From Ruminococcus sp. CAG:563 (lineage in GTDB: Bacteria > Bacillota > Clostridia > Oscillospirales > Acutalibacteraceae), in assembly GCA_000434915.1 (NCBI GenBank), contig FR882088.1, positions 69,957 to 105,322 on the forward strand: a stretch of 35,366 nt of DNA. Reading direction: 5' to 3'. Position 1 is the first letter of the stretch; every line of letters starts with the position of its first letter. Under the pieces are notes generated by a model. That model was not told the origin of the DNA, ran no database searches, and worked only from the letters and a program-made list of their open reading frames with translations. Below are positions 8,798 through 14,107 of this stretch, one piece after another. A program made the position numbers and the translations under genes.

Positions 8798-8905
8798 TTA
8801 AGCAAACTTAATGAAGAACTCTTTGAGAACATCGATGATATGAGAGAAGTCAATATCCTTAAGAGCCTCAAGAAGCTTCTGAATTGCAGCGAGAATAGCA
8901 TCCAT
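8798..8905 (-). CDS. 35-aa amphipathic peptide A
   Basis: A short frame of 35 codons starts at an ATG 7 nt after a perfect AAGGAGGA (8913-8920). The product begins MDAILAAIQKLLEALK and is almost entirely predicted helix. Hydrophobic residues fall at i, i+3, i+4, i+7 (Ile4, Leu5, Ile8, Leu11, Leu12, Leu15, Ile18, Ile23, Ile24, Leu27, Phe30, Phe31), so one face is greasy and the other charged, with net charge about -2. There is no signal peptide or leader-type Gly-Gly site. It has its own promoter and terminator and is 46% identical to the peptide at 9092-9199. Size and amphipathicity recall phenol-soluble modulins or leaderless secreted peptides, but homology is not claimed. Function unknown. 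Confidence 0.82.
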   Translation of the reverse strand: MDAILAAIQKLLEALKDIDFSHIIDVLKEFFIKFA

Positions 8906-8980
8906 GGCGTTGTCCTCCTTTTTGAGTGTCAGATAACTATCTGCAAGTATATTTTACCATATAAAGTATCAATTTGTCAA
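8906..8980 (-). promoter_or_regulatory. Promoter and hairpin leader of peptide A
   Basis: On the minus strand TTGACA (8975-8980), an 18-bp spacer and TAAAAT (8951-8956). The predicted transcript starts near 8944, right at a palindrome CAGATA-GT-TATCTG (8930-8943), so the hairpin forms the 5' end of the mRNA. The stretch 8913-8935, which covers one hairpin arm and the ribosome-binding site, is identical over 23 nt to 9207-9229 in front of peptide B. Confidence 0.8.
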
Positions 8981-9060
8981 TTATACAATGCATAAAATAG
9001 GTAAAATAACCATATATTCAACAATGTATAAAGCAGAAAAATTATAAAACAGTTAACAAA

Positions 9061-9080
9061 TGCCCCGAAAAATCGGGGCA
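9061..9080 (-). terminator. Terminator of peptide B
   Basis: TGCCCCGA and TCGGGGCA (9061-9068, 9073-9080) form a perfect 8-bp GC-rich stem with a four-base loop. Read leftward it is followed by TTTGTT. It lies 11 bp past the stop of the upstream peptide gene and separates the two peptide transcripts. Confidence 0.8.
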
Positions 9081-9091
9081 AGTGGTTTAAC

Positions 9092-9199
9092 TTATACAAG
9101 ACCTGCAAAGAAGTTTTTGATAATTTCAATAATAGCCGCTGCATCAAATTCCTTAAGATGAGTAAGGAGCTCCTGTACAAAGGCAAGAATAGCTTCCAT
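9092..9199 (-). CDS. 35-aa amphipathic peptide B, paralogue of A
   Basis: This second 35-codon frame has the same AAGGAGGA site (9207-9214) at the same 7-nt distance. It begins MEAILAFVQELLTHLKEF and shares 16 of 35 residues with peptide A at fixed positions without gaps: AILA, Gln9, LL at 11-12, LK at 15-16, Asp19, II at 23-24, Lys28 and FF at 30-31. Substitutions are mostly conservative (Asp/Glu, Ile/Val), and the helical hydrophobic face is kept. Net charge is about -3. Conserved protein pattern with diverged codons argues for selection on the peptide rather than a recent duplication. Function unknown; possibilities include a secreted surfactant-like peptide, a signal, or a small membrane or protein-binding regulator. 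Confidence 0.82.
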   Translation of the reverse strand: MEAILAFVQELLTHLKEFDAAAIIEIIKNFFAGLV

Positions 9200-9275
9200 T
9201 TTATTATCCTCCTTTTTGAGTGTCAGATATTTCTATCTGCAACTCCATATTACCATAGAAGAACAATAATGTCAA
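9200..9275 (-). promoter_or_regulatory. Promoter and hairpin leader of peptide B
   Basis: On the minus strand TTGACA (9270-9275), a 17-bp spacer and TAATAT (9247-9252). The leader begins with CAGATA-GAAA-TATCTG (9224-9239), a 6-bp stem with a GAAA tetraloop. The loop differs from that of peptide A while the stem is kept, which suggests selection for the hairpin. An RNA-stability or regulatory role at the 5' end is inferred. Confidence 0.8.
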
Positions 9276-9374
9276 TAAAAACATTTTCTTAAGAGTTTGA
9301 TGGGTGTCGGGAAATGCATCCGAATGCCGATAAATTGCTCGAATTATCTGTTCGCTGATTTAAAGCGGAAAAGA

Positions 9375-10187
9375 TTATAAATGCTCTTTTTTCTCAATAA
9401 AGGTTGAAATCAAAAACAGTGACGTGTATCCGACGGCGAGTCCGTAAAGAAATTCCGAAGCATAGGTGTTACCGCTTGAGACCGAGCCTAAAAGCATTGC
9501 AACGGCAAAAAAGGCGGAGAAAGCAACGAATATTTTTTTACTGAATTTAAGCTTCGGAAAAATCTCCGTAAAACAGGTCATCCAGATTACCAAAGCCGCA
9601 CCGATACCCGAAAGGGCAAGAAACGGTACAAAAGCTTCGGGCGAGTCATAATTTCCGAATTTTTCCATGGAAACCTGAAGGGCCGAATATGAAGCTCTGC
9701 GGGGAATAAATGATGCCGCATAGAAAAAAACAACGGAGACTGCCGAAGCGAACAAACCGATTTTTGCGTGCTTCGTCATCAGAATTTTTTGATATGTGTT
9801 TTTGAAAAGAGTTGCTCCGAGATATATAAACAAAGCCGTCAGAACCGCCGCTGCACCTGCAATAGCATAATAATTTTTGTTTGAAACCTCACGCAAGGGA
9901 ATATATATCGCCGCCGCAGACGAAAGCAGCGTCGCTGCACCGAAAACGACGGTGAGTATTTTATTCTTTGTTCGAGTTGTTCTTGTGTGACGGCAGAACA
10001 TCAGCGTTGCGAAGCAAAAGGCGCAAAGTGCAAACGGAATTGCACCGCCAACAATTTCACAAAGTCCGCCGATAAAATTTCCGCTTTTAAAAAGCAGCTT
10101 TGCTAACTGCTTGTCAAGCAGTCTTGAAATAACGCTAAACAGGGCAATAACGGACATGCCGACGGCGTAAAGCTTAGTGTTTTTCAT
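9375..10187 (-). CDS. Polytopic membrane protein, PAP2-like without catalytic motifs
   Basis: About 270 residues with six likely membrane helices. The order (a short helix, then GNFIGGLCEIVGGAIPFAL, paired helices, and a last helix after a short loop) resembles small PAP2-family phosphatases of clostridia. Where that family has KxxxxxxRP, PSGH and SRxxxGxHxxxD, I see FIPRRASY, no PSGH, and SVSSGNTYASEFLYG, so the phosphatase centre is missing. The relationship is therefore tentative. A longer frame opens at 10250, but the ATG at 10187 has CGGAGAAG upstream inside the DUF896 gene and overlaps that gene by 14 bp, typical of translational coupling. It is last in a three-gene leftward operon. Confidence 0.65.
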   Translation of the reverse strand: MKNTKLYAVGMSVIALFSVISRLLDKQLAKLLFKSGNFIGGLCEIVGGAIPFALCAFCFATLMFCRHTRTTRTKNKILTVVFGAATLLSSAAAIYIPLREVSNKNYYAIAGAAAVLTALFIYLGATLFKNTYQKILMTKHAKIGLFASAVSVVFFYAASFIPRRASYSALQVSMEKFGNYDSPEAFVPFLALSGIGAALVIWMTCFTEIFPKLKFSKKIFVAFSAFFAVAMLLGSVSSGNTYASEFLYGLAVGYTSLFLISTFIEKKEHL

Positions 10188-10398
10188 TTTTCTTCTCCGT
10201 TTTCTTGCGAAGGGGAGTTTTGTTACCCTTTTCGTCAACAATTTTAACATTGTTAAGATGGTTCACGAGGCTTTGCTTGTATGCCGCAACATATTCTGCC
10301 CTAAGCTGTGCTCGCTCGGCATGCTCCTCCTCGGTCAGTTCACGCTCTCTTGCTGTTGCGGAAAGCTCGTTTATTCTTGCAATTCTTTTATCGTCCAT
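10174..10398 (-). CDS. DUF896 (YnzC-type) small protein
   Basis: The 74-residue protein follows the DUF896 pattern: RINELSATARERELTEEE, AERAQLRAEYVAAYK, a short helix, then VKIVDEKGNKTPLRKK. The N-terminal half forms a two-helix hairpin. B. subtilis YnzC is the known relative; its role is not firmly established, although one relative (YneA-linked YnzC) is SOS-induced. The gene overlaps the QueG-like gene by 11 bp at its start, with AAGGAG upstream, and the membrane-protein gene by 14 bp at its end. The three are therefore one transcript. The tail is very basic. Confidence 0.85.
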   Translation of the reverse strand: MDDKRIARINELSATARERELTEEEHAERAQLRAEYVAAYKQSLVNHLNNVKIVDEKGNKTPLRKKTEKKNEKH

Positions 10399-11071
10399 CG
10401 GTTGTTCTCCTTCCGGCGGGGCAAACCTTCATGCAAATGCCGCAGACTGCACCTCTGCCGATATGTTGAAATTTCTTTTTCATATATGTGCTGCATTTTT
10501 CAGGGTCGAAGAATTCTTCCCTCTCCATGCCGACAGTCCACATTTTACCACGAATAGCACCCGAGGGGCAAGCCTTTTCGCACAAATCGCAGTCAATACA
10601 CGGTGAAAAATATTCATGTGATTCCGTTTCAAACGGACAATCGGTAAAAAGGGTACCGAGACGAACTCTTGGACCGTATTCCTTGTGGAGAAAAAGACAG
10701 TTTTTGCCGATTCCTCCAAGGCCGGAGAGCGTAGCAATTTTTTTATGGGAATATCTTCCGCAATAGTTCCAACCATCCTTATTCACGCTTTGCGATGCAC
10801 CTATCGGAATATATTTATACCCGTGTTTTTCAAGGATGAATCCGCATTGCAAAAGCGTGCGGTCGATAAAGGCGTTCACGGTTCTGTAATGGTGAAAATA
10901 TGAGTGAGTCGGTTCGTCGGTTATCTCGTCAATAACCGCATCCGAGAGTTTAACGACAATGCTCATGGCATAGCTTCTTTCACCGAAAGGACCGTCGGAA
11001 ACGCAGGTAAAGCCAACGTCGGCGACTCCGTTTTCAAATAAAAATTTTTTCAATTCTTCCTGTACTTGCAT
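10388..11071 (-). CDS. QueG-like 4Fe-4S protein (epoxyqueuosine reductase-related)
   Basis: The 227-residue protein is shorter than QueG (usually over 300). GLGGIGKNCLFL and GPRVRLGTLFTD match the cobalamin-binding core of QueG-like proteins. CIDCDLCEKACP and CGICMKVCP supply eight cysteines for two 4Fe-4S clusters. The DTGP motif that carries the catalytic Asp of true epoxyqueuosine reductases is absent; the stretch before the glycine motif reads CGRYSHKKIATLS. It also lacks the C-terminal HEAT-like region. I therefore call a related reductase or corrinoid iron-sulphur protein of unknown substrate. GAGG lies 8 nt before the ATG. First of a three-gene operon. Confidence 0.8.
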   Translation of the reverse strand: MQVQEELKKFLFENGVADVGFTCVSDGPFGERSYAMSIVVKLSDAVIDEITDEPTHSYFHHYRTVNAFIDRTLLQCGFILEKHGYKYIPIGASQSVNKDGWNYCGRYSHKKIATLSGLGGIGKNCLFLHKEYGPRVRLGTLFTDCPFETESHEYFSPCIDCDLCEKACPSGAIRGKMWTVGMEREEFFDPEKCSTYMKKKFQHIGRGAVCGICMKVCPAGRRTTDGR

Positions 11072-11116
11072 TTAATAACCTCGCTTAATATGCAAAAAGT
11101 AATATCGGTGATGTTT

Positions 11117-11308
11117 ATGACGACAGAAGAATATCTGAAACAGCGAATCAAGGATCTTGAAAATAATATCTGTGACAGCTCTCTGCCTTTAAAATTCAGA
11201 AAAAATCAGGCGTTTGCCTTGCTTAATTACCGTGACGATTTGAAGCAAGCCGTTCTTGAAAAATCTCGCAGGCGACGATCGCCTCGGGAGGGACGCTTTG
11301 AGCAATGA
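11117..11308 (+). CDS. Small helical protein, 63 aa, uncharacterised
   Basis: A frame from the ATG at 11117 gives MTTEEYLKQRIKDLENNI, then a helix around KNQAFALLNYRDDLKQAVLE and a basic tail with RRRR. The first 45 residues look like ordinary protein with a charged helical pattern. The ribosome-binding site is weak (GGTGATG). The 3' end overlaps the convergent gene at 11223-11738 by 86 bp, and the tail may be non-conserved. It could be a real small protein or a chance frame; no family is recognised. No clear promoter is visible in the 45 bp shared with the divergent QueG-like gene. Confidence 0.42.
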   Translation: MTTEEYLKQRIKDLENNICDSSLPLKFRKNQAFALLNYRDDLKQAVLEKSRRRRSPREGRFEQ

Positions 11309-11738
11309 ATTCCCTGTCACGGGATATTTTACAAATTCCGATGCCCTGTTTACGGCACAGCTTTGTGTTGATAGTCAGCAGAAATATTTTGTCCCAATTC
11401 TTGCGGTGAATTTGTTTCCATTCGAGATAGTCCTCAAGGGTCTGAAAGCTGTCTGTGAGAAAAACCACGCCGCAAGCAGAGGATATTCCTTCTTTGAGGA
11501 AATTATCGAGATTCTTTTCGAAAGTTACATGATAAAGCTTATCGGGAATTTCAACACCGTCCCGAGGAATAATTATACCATGACCGCCGCCAAGAAAAAA
11601 GTGGTGCAGGGAGGTGTGAAAGGCAGAGGGCGGAAAAGCTCTTGGGTGCTTCAAATAAGCCAAAATACATTTTATAAAATCATTGAACCGTCCTCCGCCC
11701 GGTAAACGACAGCAAAAAGAGTAATAACAAGGTTTCAT
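11223..11738 (-). CDS. Uncharacterised protein, possible ADP-ribosyltransferase-like fold
   Basis: The 171-residue protein starts at an ATG preceded by GAGGAAG and a good promoter. The N-terminal part has an unusual segment with FPPSAFHTSLHHFFLGGGHG. The second half reads KLYHVTFEKNLDNFLKEGI, then VVFLTDSFQTLEDYL, and REFIAQSVPPEAIV near the end. The pattern YHVT, NL, LKEGI, then a short strand and a C-terminal 'xxFxAQSVPPEAI' resembles KptA/DarT-like ADP-ribosyltransferase folds, where an early His binds NAD. This is inference from motif shape only. No signal peptide. The 3' end overlaps a rightward small frame. Confidence 0.6.
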   Translation of the reverse strand: MKPCYYSFCCRLPGGGRFNDFIKCILAYLKHPRAFPPSAFHTSLHHFFLGGGHGIIIPRDGVEIPDKLYHVTFEKNLDNFLKEGISSACGVVFLTDSFQTLEDYLEWKQIHRKNWDKIFLLTINTKLCRKQGIGICKISRDREFIAQSVPPEAIVACEIFQERLASNRHGN

Positions 11739-11765
11739 TTTCTCACTTCCTCAAAAACTTTCTAT

Positions 11766-11794
11766 ATTATAACTCTTTATCGTATTTTTTGCAA
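11766..11794 (-). promoter_or_regulatory. Promoter of the 171-aa gene
   Basis: Minus strand TTGCAA (11789-11794), 17 bp, TATAAT (11766-11771). It lies about 28 bp from the ATG at 11738. The spoVT upstream region begins directly to the right. Confidence 0.65.
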
Positions 11795-11885
11795 TTATAA
11801 TGGCATAAAAAATAAAATAAGGCAAACACTAATTTTGCAAACGATAAACCGACCGACAGGCGGTCATAAAAGAGGAGATTTATAT

Positions 11886-12419
11886 ATGAAAGCAACCGGA
11901 ATTGTAAGGCGAATTGACGACCTCGGCCGTGTGGTTATTCCAAAGGAGATTCGCCGTACCATGCATATCAAAGAGGGTGCGCCGCTGGAAATTTTCACCG
12001 ACACGGAGGGCGGCGTTATATTTAAAAAATACTCGCCGATAAATGAAATTGCCGATGTAACAGAGCACTTCGCAGATGTGCTTTACAGGAGTGTTACCAC
12101 ACCGGTGCTGATTTGCGACAGAGATCATGTGATTTCCTGTGCAGGTGTTTCCAAAAAGGATTTTCTTGAGAAGCGAATCAGTGCTGAATTGGAAAGTGTA
12201 ATGGAGTCAAGACAGCTCTACACCGGTGATAGAGATAAGCAGCTTTTTCCGATTGAGGGAATCGACTATGGAGCTTCTATTGCGATGCCGATAATCGGTA
12301 ACGGAGACATTCTCGGAGCAGTGGTTTTTCTTTGGAGCGACGGCTCCAAAATTTCCCCGACGGAGACAAAGCTTGCCCAGGTGGCGGCCTCCTTTATCGG
12401 CAAGCAAATGGAGCAATAA
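11886..12419 (+). CDS. spoVT: SpoVT-like AbrB-family transcriptional regulator
   Basis: The 177-residue protein begins with an AbrB swapped-hairpin DNA-binding domain (MKATGIVRRIDDLGRVVIPKEIRRTMHIKEGAPLEI region, residues 1-50). A GAF-like sensor domain follows, ending in AQVAASFIGKQMEQ. Length and domain order match SpoVT, the late forespore regulator that tunes sigma-G genes in spore formers. A longer frame opens at 11835, but the ATG at 11886 has AGAGGAG at good distance and begins exactly at the family N-terminus. No full sigma-G promoter was found upstream. It is monocistronic, with a terminator 24 bp later. Presence suggests a sporulating lineage, although SpoVT homologues also occur in clostridia not known to sporulate. 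Confidence 0.93.
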   Translation: MKATGIVRRIDDLGRVVIPKEIRRTMHIKEGAPLEIFTDTEGGVIFKKYSPINEIADVTEHFADVLYRSVTTPVLICDRDHVISCAGVSKKDFLEKRISAELESVMESRQLYTGDRDKQLFPIEGIDYGASIAMPIIGNGDILGAVVFLWSDGSKISPTETKLAQVAASFIGKQMEQ

Positions 12420-12440
12420 TATTAAAACAAATGATTCATA

Positions 12441-12480
12441 AAACGTGTTGCAATCGTTAGATAAGCGGCACGTTTTTATT
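12441..12480 (+). terminator. Terminator of spoVT
   Basis: ACGTGTTGC (12443-12451) pairs with GCGGCACGT (12465-12473) over nine positions, two of them G-U, followed by TTTTTATTTTG. Confidence 0.7.
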
Positions 12481-12499
12481 TTGTTAACGGAGAAATACA

Positions 12500-12568
12500 T
12501 TAAGAAAAGGATGAATTCTTAAGATTTAATTAAGATTTGCTTAAGAACTGATTAAGATTGGATTAAGC
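12500..12568 (+). repeat. Phased TTAAGA direct-repeat array (regulator binding sites)
   Basis: TTAAGA occurs at 12519, 12530, 12541 and 12552, and TTAAGC at 12563: five boxes with start-to-start distance of exactly 11 bp. Another TTAAGA is at 12500, 19 bp before the first. The boxes lie on one face of the helix and end 3 bp before the -35 hexamer of the next promoter. Hexamers with 5-bp gaps are the format bound by PhoB/OmpR-class response regulators, for example PhoP of Bacillus (TTAACA-like boxes). LytTR-type regulators also use TTAAG-containing repeats, with a longer spacing. Confidence 0.78.
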
Positions 12569-12571
12569 CTA

Positions 12572-12599
12572 TGGACAAGCGAAATTTGCGTGATATAAT
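12572..12599 (+). promoter_or_regulatory. Promoter of the zinc-ribbon peptide / structured RNA unit
   Basis: TGGACA (12572-12577), a 16-bp spacer and TATAAT (12594-12599) with an extended TGA just before it. The leader of about 60 nt contains a GGTTC-ACAGA-GAACC hairpin (12611-12625) and ends in CGGAGGAAT before the ATG at 12665. Confidence 0.78.
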
Positions 12600-12664
12600 A
12601 GCACCTGTCAGGTTCACAGAGAACCGAACGGAAAGAAAAATAAGCTTAAATCGGAGGAATAATC

Positions 12665-12865
12665 ATGAAATTGTTTGCTGTAAAAAGAACACATAAGCCT
12701 ATCGCAAGATCAGAGTATATTAAGAGATGCCCATGCTGCGGAAAGACATTTAAAGCATCATATCCTGCCTCTGATTTTCTTCTCTCGGCACAGGCGAGAG
12801 ATATGGTGAATGCAAATTACAATGCACATATCGGTATGTGCGCCGTTATGAACAAGGTATCATGA
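12665..12865 (+). CDS. 66-aa zinc-ribbon-like small protein
   Basis: The protein has a short basic N-terminus, then RCPCCGKTFKASYPASDFLL and, 25 residues on, NAHIGMCAVM. CPCC plus HxxxC gives a plausible four-ligand zinc site (Cys22, Cys24 or Cys25, His56, Cys60). There is no signal peptide or membrane helix. A strong ribosome-binding site (GGAGGA) and an elaborate upstream promoter support expression. I do not recognise a named family. Possible roles are nucleic-acid binding, as for many short zinc ribbons, or partnership with the structured RNA that follows on the same strand, but this is inference. The stop is followed by a small hairpin GGAGCG-TTA-CGTTCC (12870-12884). Confidence 0.75.
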   Translation: MKLFAVKRTHKPIARSEYIKRCPCCGKTFKASYPASDFLLSAQARDMVNANYNAHIGMCAVMNKVS

Positions 12866-12984
12866 AAAGGAGCGTTACGTTCCGATTTTGATATATCCGG
12901 GAAAGTGCAAAATACAACCGTCAGGGAAAGAATAATCCGGAAGAGGAAAGAATGAAAATCAAGAGGAAAATAAAATTGAAAAGT

Positions 12985-13290
12985 TTTTTCTGCGGGCATC
13001 GGTTGGGAAAGAGGCGTCCGCAGAAAAAGGGGGAAAAAGTCGGCAGCAGAGTTTTGTTTGGCACAGAGCTAAGTTACGACCGAAGCTCTGACGGCTGAAT
13101 ATTTGCTGTCGGGGCAGGGCAATATGTCTTGTGGGGGAATTTGGGGAAAGTCAAATTAAAAAAACAAGACATAGAAACCCTGCCGTTCGGTCGTTGTTGA
13201 ATAACGATACGAAGCAGGAAGCTCTTTGCGAAAAACAATCTGTTAAAATAAAAGCGAGCCGCGACTTCATAAAAGAAGAAGCGACCCGCT
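12985..13290 (+). ncRNA. Candidate long structured non-coding RNA
   Basis: No convincing frame covers this stretch, but many helices can be drawn: 12985-12997 with 13016-13028 (13 bp, one G-U); 13041-13048 with 13104-13111; 13065-13070 with 13084-13089 nested inside it; 13113-13119 with 13178-13184 (7 bp) stacked on 13123-13132 with 13164-13173 (10 bp); 13138-13143 with 13152-13157 inside that; and 13191-13195 with 13203-13207. It ends at a strong terminator. Loops are purine-rich (GGGGGAAUUUGGGGAAAG). Size and location resemble known large clostridial RNAs such as the raiA motif, but I cannot match it to any family. No independent promoter is evident, so it may be the 3' part of the zinc-peptide transcript. 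Confidence 0.62.
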
Positions 13291-13300
13291 GTTTTTGTTT
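13253..13300. terminator. Terminator of the RNA unit, also facing the yhhN-like gene
   Basis: AGCG...CGC..CTTC pairs with GAAG..GCG...CGCT (13253-13268 with 13275-13290) around an ATAAAA loop, followed by GTTTTTGTTTTT. Read leftward, the tail is TTTTATTTT, so it can also end the leftward gene whose stop is at 13301. Confidence 0.85.
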
Positions 13301-14043
13301 TTATGTTGAAATAAAGAATATCGTTGCACCGAGGAACATCTGAGCATAGAAGTAAGTCCAGATGTTTACCTGCCTGAGTGCTCCATGCTTTTCGACATCT
13401 TTCTTGAAATTGAGAATTGAAAGCGTATAGTCAGAAAGCATGAAAAGAAATGCACCGAGCATAAGCATTATGCCTGTAAATATCGGAGCTTCAACCAAGC
13501 TTCCGGCTTTCATTATCATTATTGCAAGCGAAAAAGCTTTAACCGCCATTGCCGCTATCGTTGCCGTGTATATAATACAGGGAACGAGCAGCTTGCCAAG
13601 CTCAATTTTGACGATGAATATTGCCGAAAGAAGTGCCGCTGCAATGAGAGCTATGTATATAATTATTTCGACAACAGTAATCAGGGAAGCAAACGGGAAA
13701 AGAACCTTGAAAGCTTTGCAATAGGCGATGGTATAAAAAACATGGCCTACAGGAACGAAGAAAGTCCTGCGACGAAAAATCCTGAACCGGGGCGGACATG
13801 AAGCAGGTAATCACCGAGCCACGAGAAGCAAAGGCCGACAAACATCAGCGCCGCATATCTCGTAAAGTCTCCGATAAGACCGGCGATAAGTGCATTTGCA
13901 AGGAAAATGGTTGAACAGGTCTGCTTAAGAACAAGCGATTTCTTGCAAGGATTAGGCTGCTCCGCCTTAAGAAAAAACGGAATGACAATCGCCATTACTA
14001 TAAGCAACAAAACAAAAATAACATAATAAAGCCTATCATCCAT
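13301..14043 (-). pseudogene. YhhN/TMEM86-family membrane protein gene with a frameshift
   Basis: Two frames together make one YhhN-family protein of about 247 residues. The upstream part (14043 to about 13747) runs from an ATG with GAGGTG upstream to FSWLGDYLLHVRPGSGFFVAGLSSFL and a TAG. The downstream part continues as GHVFYTIAYCKAF in another frame and runs open to 13301, ending FLGATIFFIST. In the family this junction reads FLLGHxxY; TTCCTGTAGGCCAT lacks one base relative to an intact CTG-TTA-GGC-CAT, so a single deletion near 13747 explains it. TMEM86/YhhN members include lysoplasmalogenases with about eight membrane helices. It is either a recent pseudogene or an assembly error; the downstream part shows no further decay. 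Confidence 0.8.
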
Positions 14044-14107
14044 AGTGCTGTCACCTCGAATAAAATATGATTCAGTTTTATTCTCTCAAAGCTTTATTTT
14101 CTCAATA

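Noticed and set aside
8977..9186. 69-residue hydrophobic minus-strand frame
   Set aside because: It overlaps peptide B in another frame, has no ribosome-binding site and runs through the terminator of peptide B.
11803..11833. Sigma-G-like promoter for spoVT
   Set aside because: GCATA at 11803 and CACTAAT at 11827 have about the right distance, but the -10 does not match CATWHTA well enough.
12888..12916. Separate promoter for the structured RNA (TTGATA with AATACA)
   Set aside because: The -10 hexamer is too poor; no better pair was found between 12866 and 12985.
12985..13028. Strong helix as an internal terminator
   Set aside because: The 3' side is followed by purines (AGGGGGAAAAAG) and not by T residues, in either direction.
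12900..13290. SRP RNA, RNase P RNA, tmRNA or 6S RNA
   Set aside because: TCCGGAAGAGGAAAG recalls SRP RNA, but the GGTCAGG and GGAAGCAGCC context is missing. No tRNA-like end and no RNase P core motifs were seen.
13131..13343. 70-residue plus-strand frame
   Set aside because: It begins inside an RNA helix, lacks a ribosome-binding site and reads through the terminator at 13253-13300.
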